DNA of 64,000 bases, taken from the NCBI RefSeq assembly GCF_014050145.1, contig NZ_JACFYF010000010.1, positions 1 through 64,000 on the forward strand, read 5' to 3'. The stretch's first letter is position 1; each line of letters opens with the position of its first letter. Both the position numbers and the translations under genes were made by a program. The notes under the pieces are model-generated. The model had not been told where the DNA came from, searched no databases, and was given only the letters and a program-made list of their open reading frames with translations. The stretch comes from Vibrio marinisediminis. Its GTDB lineage: Bacteria; Pseudomonadota; Gammaproteobacteria; Enterobacterales; Vibrionaceae. Shown here one piece after another: positions 47,147 through 57,649 of the stretch.

Positions 47147-50002
47147 ATGCACAACGGTGTGATGAAGGCATGGCTCGAGTCTTCACACTTGGGTGGCGCT
47201 AATGCAACGTACGTAGAAGATCTCTACGAACTGTATCTCAGTGATCCCGACCTGGTAAGTGAGGAGTGGATTCGTGTATTTGATGGTTTGCCTAAGCCAT
47301 CAAGTGATGTGGTAGAACAACCACACTCACGTGTCCGTGATTACTTCCGTCGACTCGCTCAAGAAACAAAGCATTATAACGTCCAAGTTAGTGACCCCGA
47401 CGTCGATGCGAAACAAGTAAAAGTTCTACAGCTCATTAACGCGTGCCGCTTCCGCGGTCATGAAGCAGCTGATCTTGATCCCCTCGGTCTATGGAATCGC
47501 CCTCCCGTGGCAGAGTTAGACCCATCCTTCCATAATCTCAATGAAGATGACTTAGAAGAAACATTCAATGTTGGTTCTTTTGCGATTGGTCAAGAGACCA
47601 TGAAACTCAAGGACATCTACTCTTCACTGAAGAAAATCTATTGTGGTTCTGTTGGTGCAGAATATATGCATATGATTGACACTGAGCAAAAACGTTGGAT
47701 TCAGCAACGTTTGGAGCCAGTTGTTGGTCAACCGACATTTACCGCAGAGGAAAAACGCAATTTCTTGGAAGAGCTAACGGCAGCGGAAGGTCTTGAGCGC
47801 TATTTGGGCGCAAAATTTCCGGGGGCAAAACGCTTTTCACTAGAAGGTGGTGATGCACTTATTCCAATGACTAAAGAATTAATTCGTCATGCAGGTAACA
47901 GCGGCATGCGCGAAGTGGTTATTGGTATGGCTCACCGTGGTCGTTTGAATATGTTAGTCAACGTTCTGGGTAAAAAACCACAAGACCTATTTGATGAGTT
48001 TGCGGGTAAGCATGGCGAATCATGGGGTACGGGTGATGTGAAATATCACCAAGGTTTTTCTGCCGACTTTGCCACCCCTGGTGGTGATGTTCACTTAGCG
48101 TTGGCATTTAACCCGTCTCACTTAGAGATTGTGAACCCAGTTGTGATTGGTTCGGTTCGTGCTCGTCAAGATCGCTTAGGCGATAAAAACGGCAGCACAG
48201 TGTTACCGATTACTATTCACGGTGACTCAGCGATTGCGGGTCAAGGTGTTGTGGCTGAAACGTTCAACATGTCGCAATCTCGTGGCTACCGAGTCGGTGG
48301 TACGGTGCGTATCGTGGTGAATAACCAAGTTGGCTTTACGACGTCAAACCCACGAGATACACGCTCGACAATGTACTGTACTGATATTGCAAAAATGGTA
48401 CAGGCACCGATTTTCCATGTGAATGCGGATGACCCTGAAGCAGTTGCATTTGTTACTCGTATTGCTTTGGATTACCGCAACGAGTTTAAGCGTGATGTTG
48501 TGATTGATCTTGTTTGTTACCGTCGCCACGGTCACAACGAAGCTGATGAGCCGAACGCAACTCAACCAATCATGTATCAGAAAATCAAAAAGCACCCAAC
48601 GCCACGTAAGTTGTATGCTGATGTTCTGATTGAGCGCAGTGATCATGATATTGAAACTGCCACACAAATGATCAACGAATACCGTGATGCATTGGATCGC
48701 GGCGATATCGTAGTGAAAGAGTGGCGTCCAATGGCATTGCACTCCGTGGACTGGTCTCCTTATCTTGGGCATGACTGGGATACGCCATGGCAGAGCCAAT
48801 ACGATAAAGATCGTTTGATTGAGCTAGGCAATCGCCTATGTCAGTACCCAGACAGCCATAAGCTGCAAAGCCGTGTAAATAAGCTTTATAACGATCGCTT
48901 GTCAATGATGAGCGGTGAGAAGCCTATTGATTGGGGTATGGCAGAAACGTTGGCATACGCAACCTTGGTTGATGATGGTAAGCGTATTCGTATTTCAGGC
49001 CAGGATTCTGGTCGCGGTACCTTCTTCCACCGTCACTCTGTTCTACATAACCAATCAGATGCGAGCACCTATATCCCACTTGCAAATCTTCATGATAAAC
49101 AAGGGCCTTTCCAAGTGATTGACTCAGTATTGTCAGAAGAAGCGGTATTGGCCTTTGAGTACGGTTATGCCACCGCAGAGCCGGGCGGTTTAACTATTTG
49201 GGAAGCGCAGTTTGGTGACTTTGCCAACGGTGCTCAAGTCGTGATTGACCAATTTATCTCTTCTGGTGAGCAAAAGTGGGCTCGTTTATGTGGCCTAACC
49301 ATGCTGTTACCACACGGTTATGAAGGTCAAGGTCCGGAGCACTCATCTGCTCGTTTAGAGCGCTATCTACAATTGTGTGCTGAGCAAAACATGCAGGTAG
49401 TCGTACCATCAACGCCTGCGCAGGTGTATCACATGATTCGTCGTCAAGTGGTACGTCCGATGCGTCGTCCTTTGATTGTGATGTCACCGAAATCTTTGCT
49501 TCGTCATCCACTGTGTACTTCGAGCATCGAAGAACTGTCGGATGGCACCTTCCAAGCGGCGATCCCTGAAATCGATAATCTCGAGCCTAGCAAGGTGAAA
49601 CGCGTGGTGTTCTGTTCAGGTAAGGTTTACTTCGACTTACTGGATCAGCGTCGTAAGAACGAGCAAGAAGATGTGGCAATCGTACGTATTGAGCAAATCT
49701 ATCCGTTCCCAATGGAAGACGTACAAGAAGCTATTGCTCAATACACCAATGTTGAAGATTTTGTTTGGTGCCAAGAAGAGCCGCAAAACCAAGGTGCTTG
49801 GTACTGTAGCCAACATAACTTCCGCGCCGCAATTCCAGTAGGTGCTGATCTGAAATACGCAGGTCGCCCAGCTTCGGCTTCTCCGGCGGTAGGTTACATG
49901 TCGGTACACTTGAAACAACAAAAAGCGTTGGTTGAAGACGCTTTGACCACTGGTTCTAATACATCAGATTCCAAAACCTCAGATAAAGAACTAGAAGTAT
50001 AA
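47147..50002 (+). CDS. sucA: 2-oxoglutarate dehydrogenase E1
   Basis: SucA decarboxylates 2-oxoglutarate with thiamine diphosphate and passes succinyl to SucB. The 951-residue protein has the N-terminal E2-binding segment ([20 protein letters not shown]), [17 protein letters not shown], the ThDP motif near [19 protein letters not shown]...NNQVGFTT, and the transketolase-like C-terminal domain ([19 protein letters not shown]). AAGGGA precedes the ATG. It is 105 bp after sdhB without a terminator, so sdh and suc are probably one transcript. Confidence 0.97.
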   Translation: MHNGVMKAWLESSHLGGANATYVEDLYELYLSDPDLVSEEWIRVFDGLPKPSSDVVEQPHSRVRDYFRRLAQETKHYNVQVSDPDVDAKQVKVLQLINACRFRGHEAADLDPLGLWNRPPVAELDPSFHNLNEDDLEETFNVGSFAIGQETMKLKDIYSSLKKIYCGSVGAEYMHMIDTEQKRWIQQRLEPVVGQPTFTAEEKRNFLEELTAAEGLERYLGAKFPGAKRFSLEGGDALIPMTKELIRHAGNSGMREVVIGMAHRGRLNMLVNVLGKKPQDLFDEFAGKHGESWGTGDVKYHQGFSADFATPGGDVHLALAFNPSHLEIVNPVVIGSVRARQDRLGDKNGSTVLPITIHGDSAIAGQGVVAETFNMSQSRGYRVGGTVRIVVNNQVGFTTSNPRDTRSTMYCTDIAKMVQAPIFHVNADDPEAVAFVTRIALDYRNEFKRDVVIDLVCYRRHGHNEADEPNATQPIMYQKIKKHPTPRKLYADVLIERSDHDIETATQMINEYRDALDRGDIVVKEWRPMALHSVDWSPYLGHDWDTPWQSQYDKDRLIELGNRLCQYPDSHKLQSRVNKLYNDRLSMMSGEKPIDWGMAETLAYATLVDDGKRIRISGQDSGRGTFFHRHSVLHNQSDASTYIPLANLHDKQGPFQVIDSVLSEEAVLAFEYGYATAEPGGLTIWEAQFGDFANGAQVVIDQFISSGEQKWARLCGLTMLLPHGYEGQGPEHSSARLERYLQLCAEQNMQVVVPSTPAQVYHMIRRQVVRPMRRPLIVMSPKSLLRHPLCTSSIEELSDGTFQAAIPEIDNLEPSKVKRVVFCSGKVYFDLLDQRRKNEQEDVAIVRIEQIYPFPMEDVQEAIAQYTNVEDFVWCQEEPQNQGAWYCSQHNFRAAIPVGADLKYAGRPASASPAVGYMSVHLKQQKALVEDALTTGSNTSDSKTSDKELEV

Positions 50003-50013
50003 GGAAGATAGAA

Positions 50014-51219
50014 ATGACAATTGAAATTCTGGTTCCAGATTTACCTGAATCAGTCGCTGACGCAACCGTTGCTACTTGGCACAAACAACCGGGTGATACG
50101 GTTGAGCGTGATGAAGTGCTTGTTGATATCGAAACCGATAAGGTTGTGCTTGAAGTGCCTGCTCCTGAAGCGGGTGTATTAGAAGCGATCATCGAAGAAG
50201 ATGGTGCAACTGTTCTGTCTAAGCAGCTTATCGCTAGACTTAAGCCAGGTGCAGTTGCGGGTGAGCCAACAACGGATACTACTGAAGATACCCAAGCATC
50301 TCCAGATAAGCGCCATAAAGCGTCTCTTTCGGAAGAAAGTAACGATGCATTAAGCCCAGCGGTTCGTCGCCTATTGGCAGAACACGGTTTAGAGCCTTCT
50401 CAAGTGAAAGGCACTGGAGTGGGGGGGCGTATTACCCGTGAAGATGTTGATGCTCATTTGGCGAAAGCAAAAGCTGAACCAAAGGTAGGTGAAGCGGCAG
50501 TACAAGCGCCTGCGGCTGCTCGCAGTCAAAAACGCGTACCAATGACTCGACTACGTAAGACAGTGGCGAATCGCCTACTTGAAGCGAAGAACAGCACGGC
50601 GATGCTCACTACTTTCAATGAAGTAAACATGAAGCCAATCATGGATCTGCGTAAGCAATACAAAGACCAGTTTGAAGAGCGTCATGGCATTCGCTTAGGC
50701 TTTATGTCTTTCTACGTGAAAGCGGTAACGGAAGCGCTTAAGCGTTACCCTGAAGTGAATGCGTCGATTGACGGTGAAGATATTGTTTACCACAACTATT
50801 TTGATATCAGCATGGCGGTATCAACGCCACGTGGTCTAGTGACTCCAGTACTGAAAGACTGTGACACGCTAGGTTTTGCTGATGTTGAAAAAGGCATCAA
50901 AGAGCTCGCAATCAAAGGCCGTGACGGTAAGTTAACGGTTGATGAGTTGATGGGCGGGAACTTCACCATTACTAACGGTGGTGTCTTTGGTTCTCTGATG
51001 TCGACGCCAATTATCAATCCGCCACAATCAGCAATTTTGGGTATGCACAAAATCCAAGATCGTCCGATGGCTGTTGATGGCAAGGTAGAGATCCTACCTA
51101 TGATGTATTTGGCACTATCTTATGACCACCGTTTGATTGATGGTCGTGAGTCAGTTGGCTTCTTAGTCACCATTAAAGAGTTACTTGAAGACCCAACGCG
51201 TCTGTTATTAGACGTTTAA
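50014..51219 (+). CDS. sucB: Dihydrolipoyl succinyltransferase (E2)
   Basis: SucB is the core of the 2-oxoglutarate dehydrogenase complex and transfers succinyl to CoA. One lipoyl domain carries Lys43 in [10 protein letters not shown]. An E3/E1-binding domain (about 110-150; [25 protein letters not shown]) and the acyltransferase domain follow, with catalytic His and Asp in [10 protein letters not shown]. It is 11 bp after sucA. No lpd (E3) gene is in the window. Confidence 0.97.
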   Translation: MTIEILVPDLPESVADATVATWHKQPGDTVERDEVLVDIETDKVVLEVPAPEAGVLEAIIEEDGATVLSKQLIARLKPGAVAGEPTTDTTEDTQASPDKRHKASLSEESNDALSPAVRRLLAEHGLEPSQVKGTGVGGRITREDVDAHLAKAKAEPKVGEAAVQAPAAARSQKRVPMTRLRKTVANRLLEAKNSTAMLTTFNEVNMKPIMDLRKQYKDQFEERHGIRLGFMSFYVKAVTEALKRYPEVNASIDGEDIVYHNYFDISMAVSTPRGLVTPVLKDCDTLGFADVEKGIKELAIKGRDGKLTVDELMGGNFTITNGGVFGSLMSTPIINPPQSAILGMHKIQDRPMAVDGKVEILPMMYLALSYDHRLIDGRESVGFLVTIKELLEDPTRLLLDV

Positions 51220-51271
51220 TATCGCTAAAACGTCGAGTTGTCTCTGATGGCTCGACGCTCTTAGCCTACGG

Positions 51272-51297
51272 GACTAGACTAGCTCAACGGTCTAGTC
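51272..51297 (+). terminator. weak hairpin between sucB and sucC
   Basis: GACTAGAC and GTCTAGTC form an 8-bp stem followed by TTATTTG. A second hairpin (CGTCGAG...CTCGACG) lies at 51231-51257. The pair may cause partial termination or mark RNA processing between sucAB and sucCD. Confidence 0.5.
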
Positions 51298-51414
51298 TTA
51301 TTTGAATCTTATTGCGATTGATTTGAGAAGATGCCGCGAATGGAATACGTATCATTCAACTAGGCGTCATGGAAATTATAATTCCCTTAAGGGAAAAACA
51401 AACGGAATATCAAA

Positions 51415-52581
51415 ATGAATTTGCATGAATACCAAGCCAAACAGCTGTTTGCAGAATTCGGTTTGCCTGTACCTGAAGGTTATGCTTGTGACACTCCACA
51501 GGAAGCGTTCGAAGCAGCCGGTCGTATTAGTACCGAGAAAAAAGTTGTTAAATGTCAGGTTCACGCTGGTGGCCGCGGTAAAGCGGGCGGTGTGGAACTA
51601 CATGATACAAAAGAAGGCGTGAAAGAATTTGCGCAAAAATGGCTAGGCAAAAACCTAGTGACTTTCCAAACCGATGCTAACGGTCAGCCAGTGTCTAAAA
51701 TTTTGGTTGAAGAAGCGTCGGATATTGCGAACGAGCTCTACTTAGGTGCGGTTGTTGACCGTTCTACTCGTCGTATCGTCTTTATGGCGTCTACTGAAGG
51801 CGGCGTGGACATTGAAACTGTAGCGGAAGAAACGCCAGAGCTGATCCACAAAGCGGCGATTGATCCGCTTGTTGGTCCACAAGCTTACCAAGGTCGTGAA
51901 CTCGCATTTAAGCTAGGTCTTAAAGGCGACCAAATCAAACAGTTTGTTAAGATCTTCATCGGTCTTGGTGACATGTTTGCTCAATATGATTTGGCGCTAC
52001 TTGAGATTAACCCACTTGTGATTACGGGTTCGGGTGATTTAGTTTGTCTCGATGGAAAAATCAACATCGATTCTAATGCCCTATACCGTCAGCCAAAATT
52101 GCGTGAAATGCACGATCCGTCTCAAGAAGACGAGCGCGAAGCTCATGCGGCTCAATGGGAGCTAAACTACGTTGCTCTCGATGGTAGCATTGGCTGTATG
52201 GTTAATGGTGCTGGTCTTGCTATGGGTACCATGGATATCGTTAATCTGCATGGTGGTCAGCCAGCGAACTTCCTAGATGTTGGCGGCGGCGCGACCAAAG
52301 AGCGTGTGACAGAAGCATTTAAGATCATCTTGTCTGACAGCAATGTAAAAGCTGTTTTGGTGAACATCTTCGGTGGCATCGTTCGTTGTGACCTGATTGC
52401 TGAAGGCATTATTGGTGCAGTCGAAGAAGTTGGCGTTGAAGTACCGGTTGTGGTGCGCCTTGAAGGTAACAATGCACCGCTAGGTTCACAGAAACTGGCT
52501 GAAAGTGGTCTAAACATTATCGCTGCAAACTCGCTAACAGAAGCTGCAGAAAAAGTCGTTGCTGCTGCGGAGGGCAAATAA
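51415..52581 (+). CDS. sucC: Succinyl-CoA synthetase beta subunit
   Basis: SucC binds the nucleotide and succinate in the ADP-forming succinyl-CoA ligase. The 388-residue protein begins [20 protein letters not shown], typical of the family, and has the ATP-grasp fold ([27 protein letters not shown]). The C-terminal domain has [17 protein letters not shown] and the GNNAPLG turn. The last base overlaps the sucD ATG. Confidence 0.97.
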   Translation: MNLHEYQAKQLFAEFGLPVPEGYACDTPQEAFEAAGRISTEKKVVKCQVHAGGRGKAGGVELHDTKEGVKEFAQKWLGKNLVTFQTDANGQPVSKILVEEASDIANELYLGAVVDRSTRRIVFMASTEGGVDIETVAEETPELIHKAAIDPLVGPQAYQGRELAFKLGLKGDQIKQFVKIFIGLGDMFAQYDLALLEINPLVITGSGDLVCLDGKINIDSNALYRQPKLREMHDPSQEDEREAHAAQWELNYVALDGSIGCMVNGAGLAMGTMDIVNLHGGQPANFLDVGGGATKERVTEAFKIILSDSNVKAVLVNIFGGIVRCDLIAEGIIGAVEEVGVEVPVVVRLEGNNAPLGSQKLAESGLNIIAANSLTEAAEKVVAAAEGK

Positions 52582-53453
52582 TGTCAGTACTAATTAATAA
52601 AGATACCAAAGTTATCTGTCAAGGTTTCACTGGCGGTCAGGGTACCTTCCATTCTGAACAAGCGATCGCTTATGGTACTCAAATGGTTGGTGGTGTTTCA
52701 CCTGGTAAAGGTGGTCAAACTCACCTAGGTTTGCCAGTGTTTAACACGGTACGTGAAGCAGTAGAAGTAACAGGCGCAACGGCGTCAGTCATCTACGTTC
52801 CAGCTCCTTTCTGTAAAGATGCCATTTTAGAAGCGATTGATGCAGGCGTGAAGCTAATCGTGACTATCACAGAGGGTATCCCGACACTTGATCTACTAGA
52901 TGTCAAGGTACGTTTAGACGAAGCGGGCGTTGTGATGATCGGTCCTAACTGTCCAGGCGTTATCACGCCGGATGAGTGTAAGATCGGTATCATGCCAGGT
53001 CATATCCACCAGAAAGGCAAAGTGGGTATTGTTTCTCGCTCAGGAACGCTAACTTATGAAGCCGTTAAGCAGACGACAGATGAAGGTTTCGGTCAGTCGA
53101 CTTGTGTTGGTATCGGTGGTGACCCAATTCCAGGTTCAAACTTCATTGATATTTTGAAGCTATTCCAAGACGATCCAGAGACTGAAGCGATTGTGATGAT
53201 CGGTGAGATCGGCGGTACTGCGGAAGAAGAAGCTGCGGCATTTATCAAAGACAACGTGACTAAACCAGTAGTTTCTTACATTGCTGGTGTGACAGCGCCT
53301 CCGGGCAAGCGTATGGGGCACGCTGGTGCAATCATCTCTGGCGGTAAAGGCACTGCTGAAGATAAGTTTGCAGCACTAGAAGAAGCTGGCGTTAAGACGG
53401 TGAAATCTCTAGCAGATATTGGTAAGGCGCTACGTGAAGTAACCGGTTGGTAA
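52581..53453 (+). CDS. sucD: Succinyl-CoA synthetase alpha subunit
   Basis: SucD carries the phosphohistidine intermediate and the CoA site. The 290-residue protein has the Rossmann CoA-binding start ([20 protein letters not shown]), [32 protein letters not shown], and the active-site His in [19 protein letters not shown]. It ends the suc block and is followed by a terminator. Confidence 0.97.
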   Translation: MSVLINKDTKVICQGFTGGQGTFHSEQAIAYGTQMVGGVSPGKGGQTHLGLPVFNTVREAVEVTGATASVIYVPAPFCKDAILEAIDAGVKLIVTITEGIPTLDLLDVKVRLDEAGVVMIGPNCPGVITPDECKIGIMPGHIHQKGKVGIVSRSGTLTYEAVKQTTDEGFGQSTCVGIGGDPIPGSNFIDILKLFQDDPETEAIVMIGEIGGTAEEEAAAFIKDNVTKPVVSYIAGVTAPPGKRMGHAGAIISGGKGTAEDKFAALEEAGVKTVKSLADIGKALREVTGW

Positions 53454-53479
53454 CTTAGTAAGCGACAGATAACTTAATG

Positions 53480-53509
53480 AAAAGGCTTGGTTTAATACCA
53501 AGCCTTTTT
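53480..53509 (+). terminator. intrinsic terminator of the suc operon
   Basis: AAAAGGCTTGGT, loop TTAAT, ACCAAGCCTTTTT. Confidence 0.92.
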
Positions 53510-53540
53510 GCATTCTAGAATGAGACTGTTTTTGGCATGG

Positions 53541-53831
53541 CTAATTTGATTGGTTTAGCTTGGCTTCCAACTGTTCAACGCGTTGGGTTAAATGGGCTAT
53601 CTGCTGTTCCAAGTTTGCAACTCTGTCTTCCTCAGCTTTTTGAGGTTGACGAATTTCAACCTTAGGCACTCGTTGGCTATTCTTCCAGCTTTTAATCGTG
53701 GAGATCAAGGCAGGCATTGGGACCGATGATTTTAAGCGAGATTTAACCAGAGCAACGGTTGGCTCTTTACCTTCATGAACGAGTTGCTCAATTGCCAATT
53801 CAAGTTCTTGGCTAACATCTTTAGTAAGCAT
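53541..53831 (-). CDS. KfrA_N-like small coiled-coil protein
   Basis: A 96-residue protein. The N-terminal half (IEQLVHEGKEPTVALVKSRL, then STIKSWKN) resembles the KfrA N-terminal DNA-binding domain. The C-terminal 35 residues (VANLEQQIAHLTQRVEQLEA) form a regular heptad coiled coil, suggesting a dimer. I infer a small DNA-binding or nucleoid-associated role but cannot confirm it. GGAAGAG precedes the ATG. It is convergent with the suc operon. Confidence 0.6.
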   Translation of the reverse strand: MLTKDVSQELELAIEQLVHEGKEPTVALVKSRLKSSVPMPALISTIKSWKNSQRVPKVEIRQPQKAEEDRVANLEQQIAHLTQRVEQLEAKLNQSN

Positions 53832-54402
53832 TGTTTCTCTTCCTTGTTTACTTCATCACATCAAGCGGTGCAATGGTGTAATTCTACGTTCAACTAATGC
53901 AATAAGCGAATGGAATAATCGGTAAATGCTTGTAGGAGATTGACCATGCAATTTGTGAGATATAGATTAGATAATAATATAATTGACAATAAGCTAATGG
54001 CTTAACGTCCTGAAATTTAACATTATATCGTTTGATTTATCATCGGTTGTAAATTGCAAAATGCGGACTGGATCATTGTTTGATTTGTTTTTTCAGTTAC
54101 ATTGTGCGTTCAAAAAATAGTGTGGGTACACGCTTGTGCTTCACATTTTTGGCTGTCGGATCGACCGAGAAGGAAAATAAGTGGTCCAAGGAAGAAGTCG
54201 CAAAGGAGTGACTACAGACCGATCATTAAAGTTTCCCATTTAAATTCATACCTTTAAAAGCAACATTATCAAACTAGAACGAATAACTATAAAACAAAGT
54301 TTGATGCATTTATTTTTTATCGTTGGCTAACGTATCGGCTTCAACATTTTTACTCGAGAAGTGAAGAGCTTAATTCAAGTTTGCTGAAAGCAAGGAAGAT
54401 CT
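53832..54402 (+). other. 571 bp AT-rich region, possible structured leader
   Basis: No reading frame longer than about 20 codons is convincing here. Four GGA triplets cluster at 54158-54207, one of them in the loop of a short hairpin (AGTC 54196-54199, GACT 54210-54213), enclosed by a GATCG/CGATC pair (54159-54163, 54220-54224). This resembles an RNA bound by CsrA but no terminator is seen. The rest is AT-rich with no feature I recognise. Confidence 0.4.
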
Positions 54403-54921
54403 GTGACTATTGCCACACGACGCGTATTACTAGTGCCCTATACCGACTCTTTACTATCGGATTTCGTGGTCCTTAATTGCTGTGTAAAAAACCGAGCCCA
54501 GATGAATGGTCCTTATACCGTGTCTAAAGCTAGAGAAGTCTTTGAGCGTATATTGAGTGACCGTGCTCTGTATGCTCGCGCAGTGCTTGATAGCCGGACT
54601 CGAGAGTATATTGGGCATATCTTTATTAGCGATATTCAATCGACCCCTGAGTTGGGTTATATCTTTGATAAAGCTTATTGGGGGCAGGGTATAGCGAGTG
54701 AAGCTGTGGGTGCTTTCTTTAATAAAGCACTTAGGGACTTATCGATAAGCACTGTGAAAGCAACATCAAATGTCGATCACCCTTCATCCATTCGTATTCT
54801 GGAAAAATTGGGTTTTGAAAAAAAAGGTCTCAGCAGCGATAGCCATGGACCTTTTTTTGAGTATCGGTTTACATCCGATGTGGCGGTAAATGAAAGTGGA
54901 ATACTTGAAACCCAATCATAA
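54403..54921 (+). CDS. GNAT family N-acetyltransferase
   Basis: A 172-residue acetyltransferase of the RimJ/RimL-like GNAT type. The acetyl-CoA binding motif is YWGQGIASEAVGAFFNKALR (about residues 93-112), and the later strand reads SIRILEKLGFEKKG. The substrate cannot be read from sequence; ribosomal protein N-termini or small molecules are possible. The start is GTG at 54403 with AAGGAAG upstream. Its last 53 bases overlap the convergent DUF3301 gene. Confidence 0.83.
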   Translation: MTIATRRVLLVPYTDSLLSDFVVLNCCVKNRAQMNGPYTVSKAREVFERILSDRALYARAVLDSRTREYIGHIFISDIQSTPELGYIFDKAYWGQGIASEAVGAFFNKALRDLSISTVKATSNVDHPSSIRILEKLGFEKKGLSSDSHGPFFEYRFTSDVAVNESGILETQS

Positions 54922-55168
54922 TTAATTCGCCTTGATAGCAGTCATCACCCAATGATGAAAACTCAAATTGATAGATAGTATGCCAGCGCCAGACTCCGTC
55001 TGGCGTTTTCATTTTATGAGCTTTCAATGCGGTGCTGATCAACTGCAAATCAAGTTGATCACACTTGCGCTGGATAGCCACCTTGGCTAGCTCTGATTGA
55101 CGCCGTTGTTGCCAAAACAACATGCACACAAGGCAGAGCAACAGAATCGCGAATAAATCAGAAATCAT
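54869..55168 (-). CDS. DUF3301 domain protein
   Basis: A 99-residue protein with one N-terminal membrane segment (MISDLFAILLLCLVCMLFWQ), then QRRQSELAKVAIQRKCDQLDLQLI and a C-terminal domain containing WRWHTIYQFEFSSLGDDCYQGELIM. This is the DUF3301 pattern; function unknown. It follows the DUF3549 gene by 24 bp on the same strand, so the two are probably co-transcribed. Its 3' end overlaps the GNAT gene by 53 bases. Confidence 0.85.
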   Translation of the reverse strand: MISDLFAILLLCLVCMLFWQQRRQSELAKVAIQRKCDQLDLQLISTALKAHKMKTPDGVWRWHTIYQFEFSSLGDDCYQGELIMIGFQVFHFHLPPHRM

Positions 55169-55192
55169 ATCAATCGCCCGTTATTATGCTGG

Positions 55193-56230
55193 TTAAGCTT
55201 TTGTCGCTTGCTGCAAGTTAACTAAAGCCGTCGCCAGTTCCGCAGAAGGCGAAGAGTGCAGTAAAGGCAGTAATACCATTCGCAGCTCAGGTAACATCAC
55301 CAAATCAGCAAATAACTGATTAAATAGGTTCTGATTGCCTGTTTGTGCTAATCGAAGCAAAAACAGTTCAGCGGTCTTGGCATCGGCCAGTAAGTGCCAA
55401 CTGCGACCGGCAATGCCAATCAGTACTTCTTGATGGCTTAAGCGAGGGCTTTGTAGAACTTGGTGTAGCAGTGGCAGTGCCAAAGCATTGTCGGCACCAG
55501 AGAGAGCTCGAATAAGTGCTGACAGTAAGAATAGATCAGGCTCTTGGCTGTCGATTTGAGCTTGAGTTAGTTCAGCAATACGTTGTGCAAGTTTCTCTGG
55601 TAAATCAGTGTGTTCAAGAGCGCCTAGCAGTCCGTACAGTGGTTCATTGGGTAAATGCGAAAGAGCTTTGCGCAATTCGACACCATTTTGCTCTTTGCCA
55701 AGTCGGGCACATATATCAGTAATACCTTGTAAGCCAACGGTTTGCCAGTTTTGCCAGCCAAGACCACCTTTAAAATAGTGCTGTGCGTGCTCGTAATATT
55801 GACTGCATGGCAGGTCAAGTTCGGCGCGGATCTGGCTGTGGAAAACCGACATTTTGTCTTCCGCAGGTTTGTAAGTGTATGGATTATTCGCCAGCTTTTT
55901 CTGTTGTTCTTCGCTCATCTCTTGATTTAAGCGAGTTCCCATTGCTTCCACGACAAACTTGATAAAGTTACCTACATCCGCCTGTTTTAATAGACCTCGC
56001 TCATCAAGCTCAAACTTTAAGAACCAAATCCAAGGCTGCTTTGTTTCATTCCAATAAGCGATGGCTATGTGCGCCTTACGTTGTAATGGAAATGGATAGG
56101 GCTGTTGACCTTTTTCAATCAGTTGAAAGGTTTGGTTATCGATGGTCTTAATGCGACGTCCTAGATCGAAGATCTTAAATTGGCAGTCGCTATTGTGTAG
56201 TAAATCACTGAGGGTATGAATGGTATCCAT
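55193..56230 (-). CDS. DUF3549 family protein
   Basis: A 345-residue soluble protein. The N-terminal part has FKIFDLGRRIKTIDNQTFQLIEKGQQPYPFP, WIWFLKFELDERGLLKQADVG and a Lys/Tyr-rich linker (about 118-135). The C-terminal 190 residues are mostly helical, Leu-rich repeats of the HEAT-like kind. This fits DUF3549. No function is known. It is the promoter-proximal gene of the DUF3549-DUF3301 pair, divergent from yqcC. Confidence 0.85.
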   Translation of the reverse strand: MDTIHTLSDLLHNSDCQFKIFDLGRRIKTIDNQTFQLIEKGQQPYPFPLQRKAHIAIAYWNETKQPWIWFLKFELDERGLLKQADVGNFIKFVVEAMGTRLNQEMSEEQQKKLANNPYTYKPAEDKMSVFHSQIRAELDLPCSQYYEHAQHYFKGGLGWQNWQTVGLQGITDICARLGKEQNGVELRKALSHLPNEPLYGLLGALEHTDLPEKLAQRIAELTQAQIDSQEPDLFLLSALIRALSGADNALALPLLHQVLQSPRLSHQEVLIGIAGRSWHLLADAKTAELFLLRLAQTGNQNLFNQLFADLVMLPELRMVLLPLLHSSPSAELATALVNLQQATKA

Positions 56231-56306
56231 GGAAGAGTTTTCCTAACTTTCTTTACCATATAAATGGTACTCTATAGGCTAATTTCAAGGTCATCGATAA
56301 AGATAA

Positions 56307-56621
56307 ATGAAACAAGATATGCCGCTCAAGGTTTTGCTTGATGAGCTAGAACAGCAACTTCATGAAGCTCAGTTATGGCAAGAAACCTCACCTTCACCTC
56401 AACTATTGGCGAGTGAGCAGCCGTTTGCGATAGATACGCTTGAGCCTCAGCTGTGGTTGCAGTGGATCTTTTTACCACGCATGCGTGCATTGATAAAGGC
56501 TGAGCAACCATTACCTAAAGGATTTGCTATAACGCCATACTTTGAAGAGTGTTGGCGACAAAATAGTGAGTACGCCACATTGCTGGTGGTGATTGGTCAA
56601 ATCGATCAAGAGGGCGCGTAA
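56307..56621 (+). CDS. yqcC: YqcC family protein
   Basis: A 104-residue small helical protein with LLDELEQQLHEAQLWQ, PFAIDTLEPQLWLQWIFLPR and LPKGFAITPYFEECW, matching E. coli YqcC (DUF446). The function is unknown. Its stop codon directly abuts the truC ATG, as in the E. coli yqcC-truC unit. Confidence 0.92.
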   Translation: MKQDMPLKVLLDELEQQLHEAQLWQETSPSPQLLASEQPFAIDTLEPQLWLQWIFLPRMRALIKAEQPLPKGFAITPYFEECWRQNSEYATLLVVIGQIDQEGA

Positions 56622-57344
56622 ATGCTAGAAATCGTTTATCAAGATGAGTATTTTGTTGCGGTTAACAAGCCCGCAGGCATGTTGGTACACCGCAGTTGGT
56701 TGGACCGACATGAAACTCAGTTTGTGATGCAAACGTTACGTGATCAAATAGGGCAACATGTCTTTCCACTCCATCGACTGGATAGACCCACTTCTGGTGT
56801 GTTGATTTTTGCGCTATCGAGTGAAGTTGCCTCGCACGTGATGCCGTTATTTGCTAACCATGAGATGAAAAAAACGTATCATGCAATTGTTCGTGGTTGG
56901 ATTGAAGAAGGCGGCACGCTCGATTACCCGCTGAAAGTCGAACTCGATAAAATAGCCGATAAATTTGCTAGCGAAGAGAAAGAAGCGCAAGAAGCGGTAA
57001 CGGACTATTTGCCTCTTGCCAAGGTTGAAGTGCCACACTCAACAGGACGCTTTCCAACTACCCGTTACTGCTTAATGGAATTGAGCCCACATACAGGTCG
57101 TAAACACCAACTGCGCCGTCATATGGCTCATCTACGCCATCCAATCGTTGGGGATACGACCCATGGCGACGGTAAGCACAATAAATTGTTCCGTGAAGTC
57201 TATGATGCACATCGATTATTATTACATGCTTCAAGCTTAGAATTTGTTCATCCATTTAGTGGTGAAACAGTGATTATTCAAGCGGGTTTTGATGATGTTT
57301 GGCAGACATTAAGTCATACATTTGAGTGGTCGCTTCCCATGTAG
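56622..57344 (+). CDS. truC: tRNA pseudouridine(65) synthase TruC
   Basis: TruC isomerises uridine 65 in tRNA-Ile and tRNA-Asp. The 240-residue RluA-family protein has catalytic Asp54 in HRLDRPTSGVL, LVHRSWLDRHET in the N-terminal part and PHTGRKHQLRRHMAHLRHPIVGD near the C-terminus. Asp54 is at the same position as in E. coli TruC. The flavodoxin gene yqcA that follows in E. coli is missing here. Confidence 0.95.
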   Translation: MLEIVYQDEYFVAVNKPAGMLVHRSWLDRHETQFVMQTLRDQIGQHVFPLHRLDRPTSGVLIFALSSEVASHVMPLFANHEMKKTYHAIVRGWIEEGGTLDYPLKVELDKIADKFASEEKEAQEAVTDYLPLAKVEVPHSTGRFPTTRYCLMELSPHTGRKHQLRRHMAHLRHPIVGDTTHGDGKHNKLFREVYDAHRLLLHASSLEFVHPFSGETVIIQAGFDDVWQTLSHTFEWSLPM

Positions 57345-57649
57345 TTTTTAAAAACCCAGCGGATTTGCTGGGTTTTTTCCATTTGTTCCATACCTATCAA
57401 TCCGTTCTTATCTCGAAGGTAACGATATCTGGAAATATTTGTTTCATTTTTGAGATGTTGATTCATAACTCTATAAATACCGCCTATCAATCGGTAAAAA
57501 ACAATATTCAGCATCAATTTCTTCCGTTTAGAATTCGCAGCATATGAGATTAGGTTCGCTTAGTTCTCTATTTCAATAGCGTATCTTCGGCCGAGATGCA
57601 TCGCCTGATTTCTATTCGTGATAGCACGATTTTTTGTGGAAGAAATGTA
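57345..57649 (+). other. truC to HEFGH-protein spacer
   Basis: This 305 bp gap has no gene. It begins with the truC terminator. CCTATCAATC occurs twice (57393-57402 and 57483-57492), 90 bp apart, a possible pair of regulator half-sites. I cannot identify a promoter with confidence. Confidence 0.5.
57351..57378 (+). terminator. intrinsic terminator of yqcC-truC
   Basis: AAAACCCAGC, loop GGATTT, GCTGGGTTTTTT. Confidence 0.92.
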
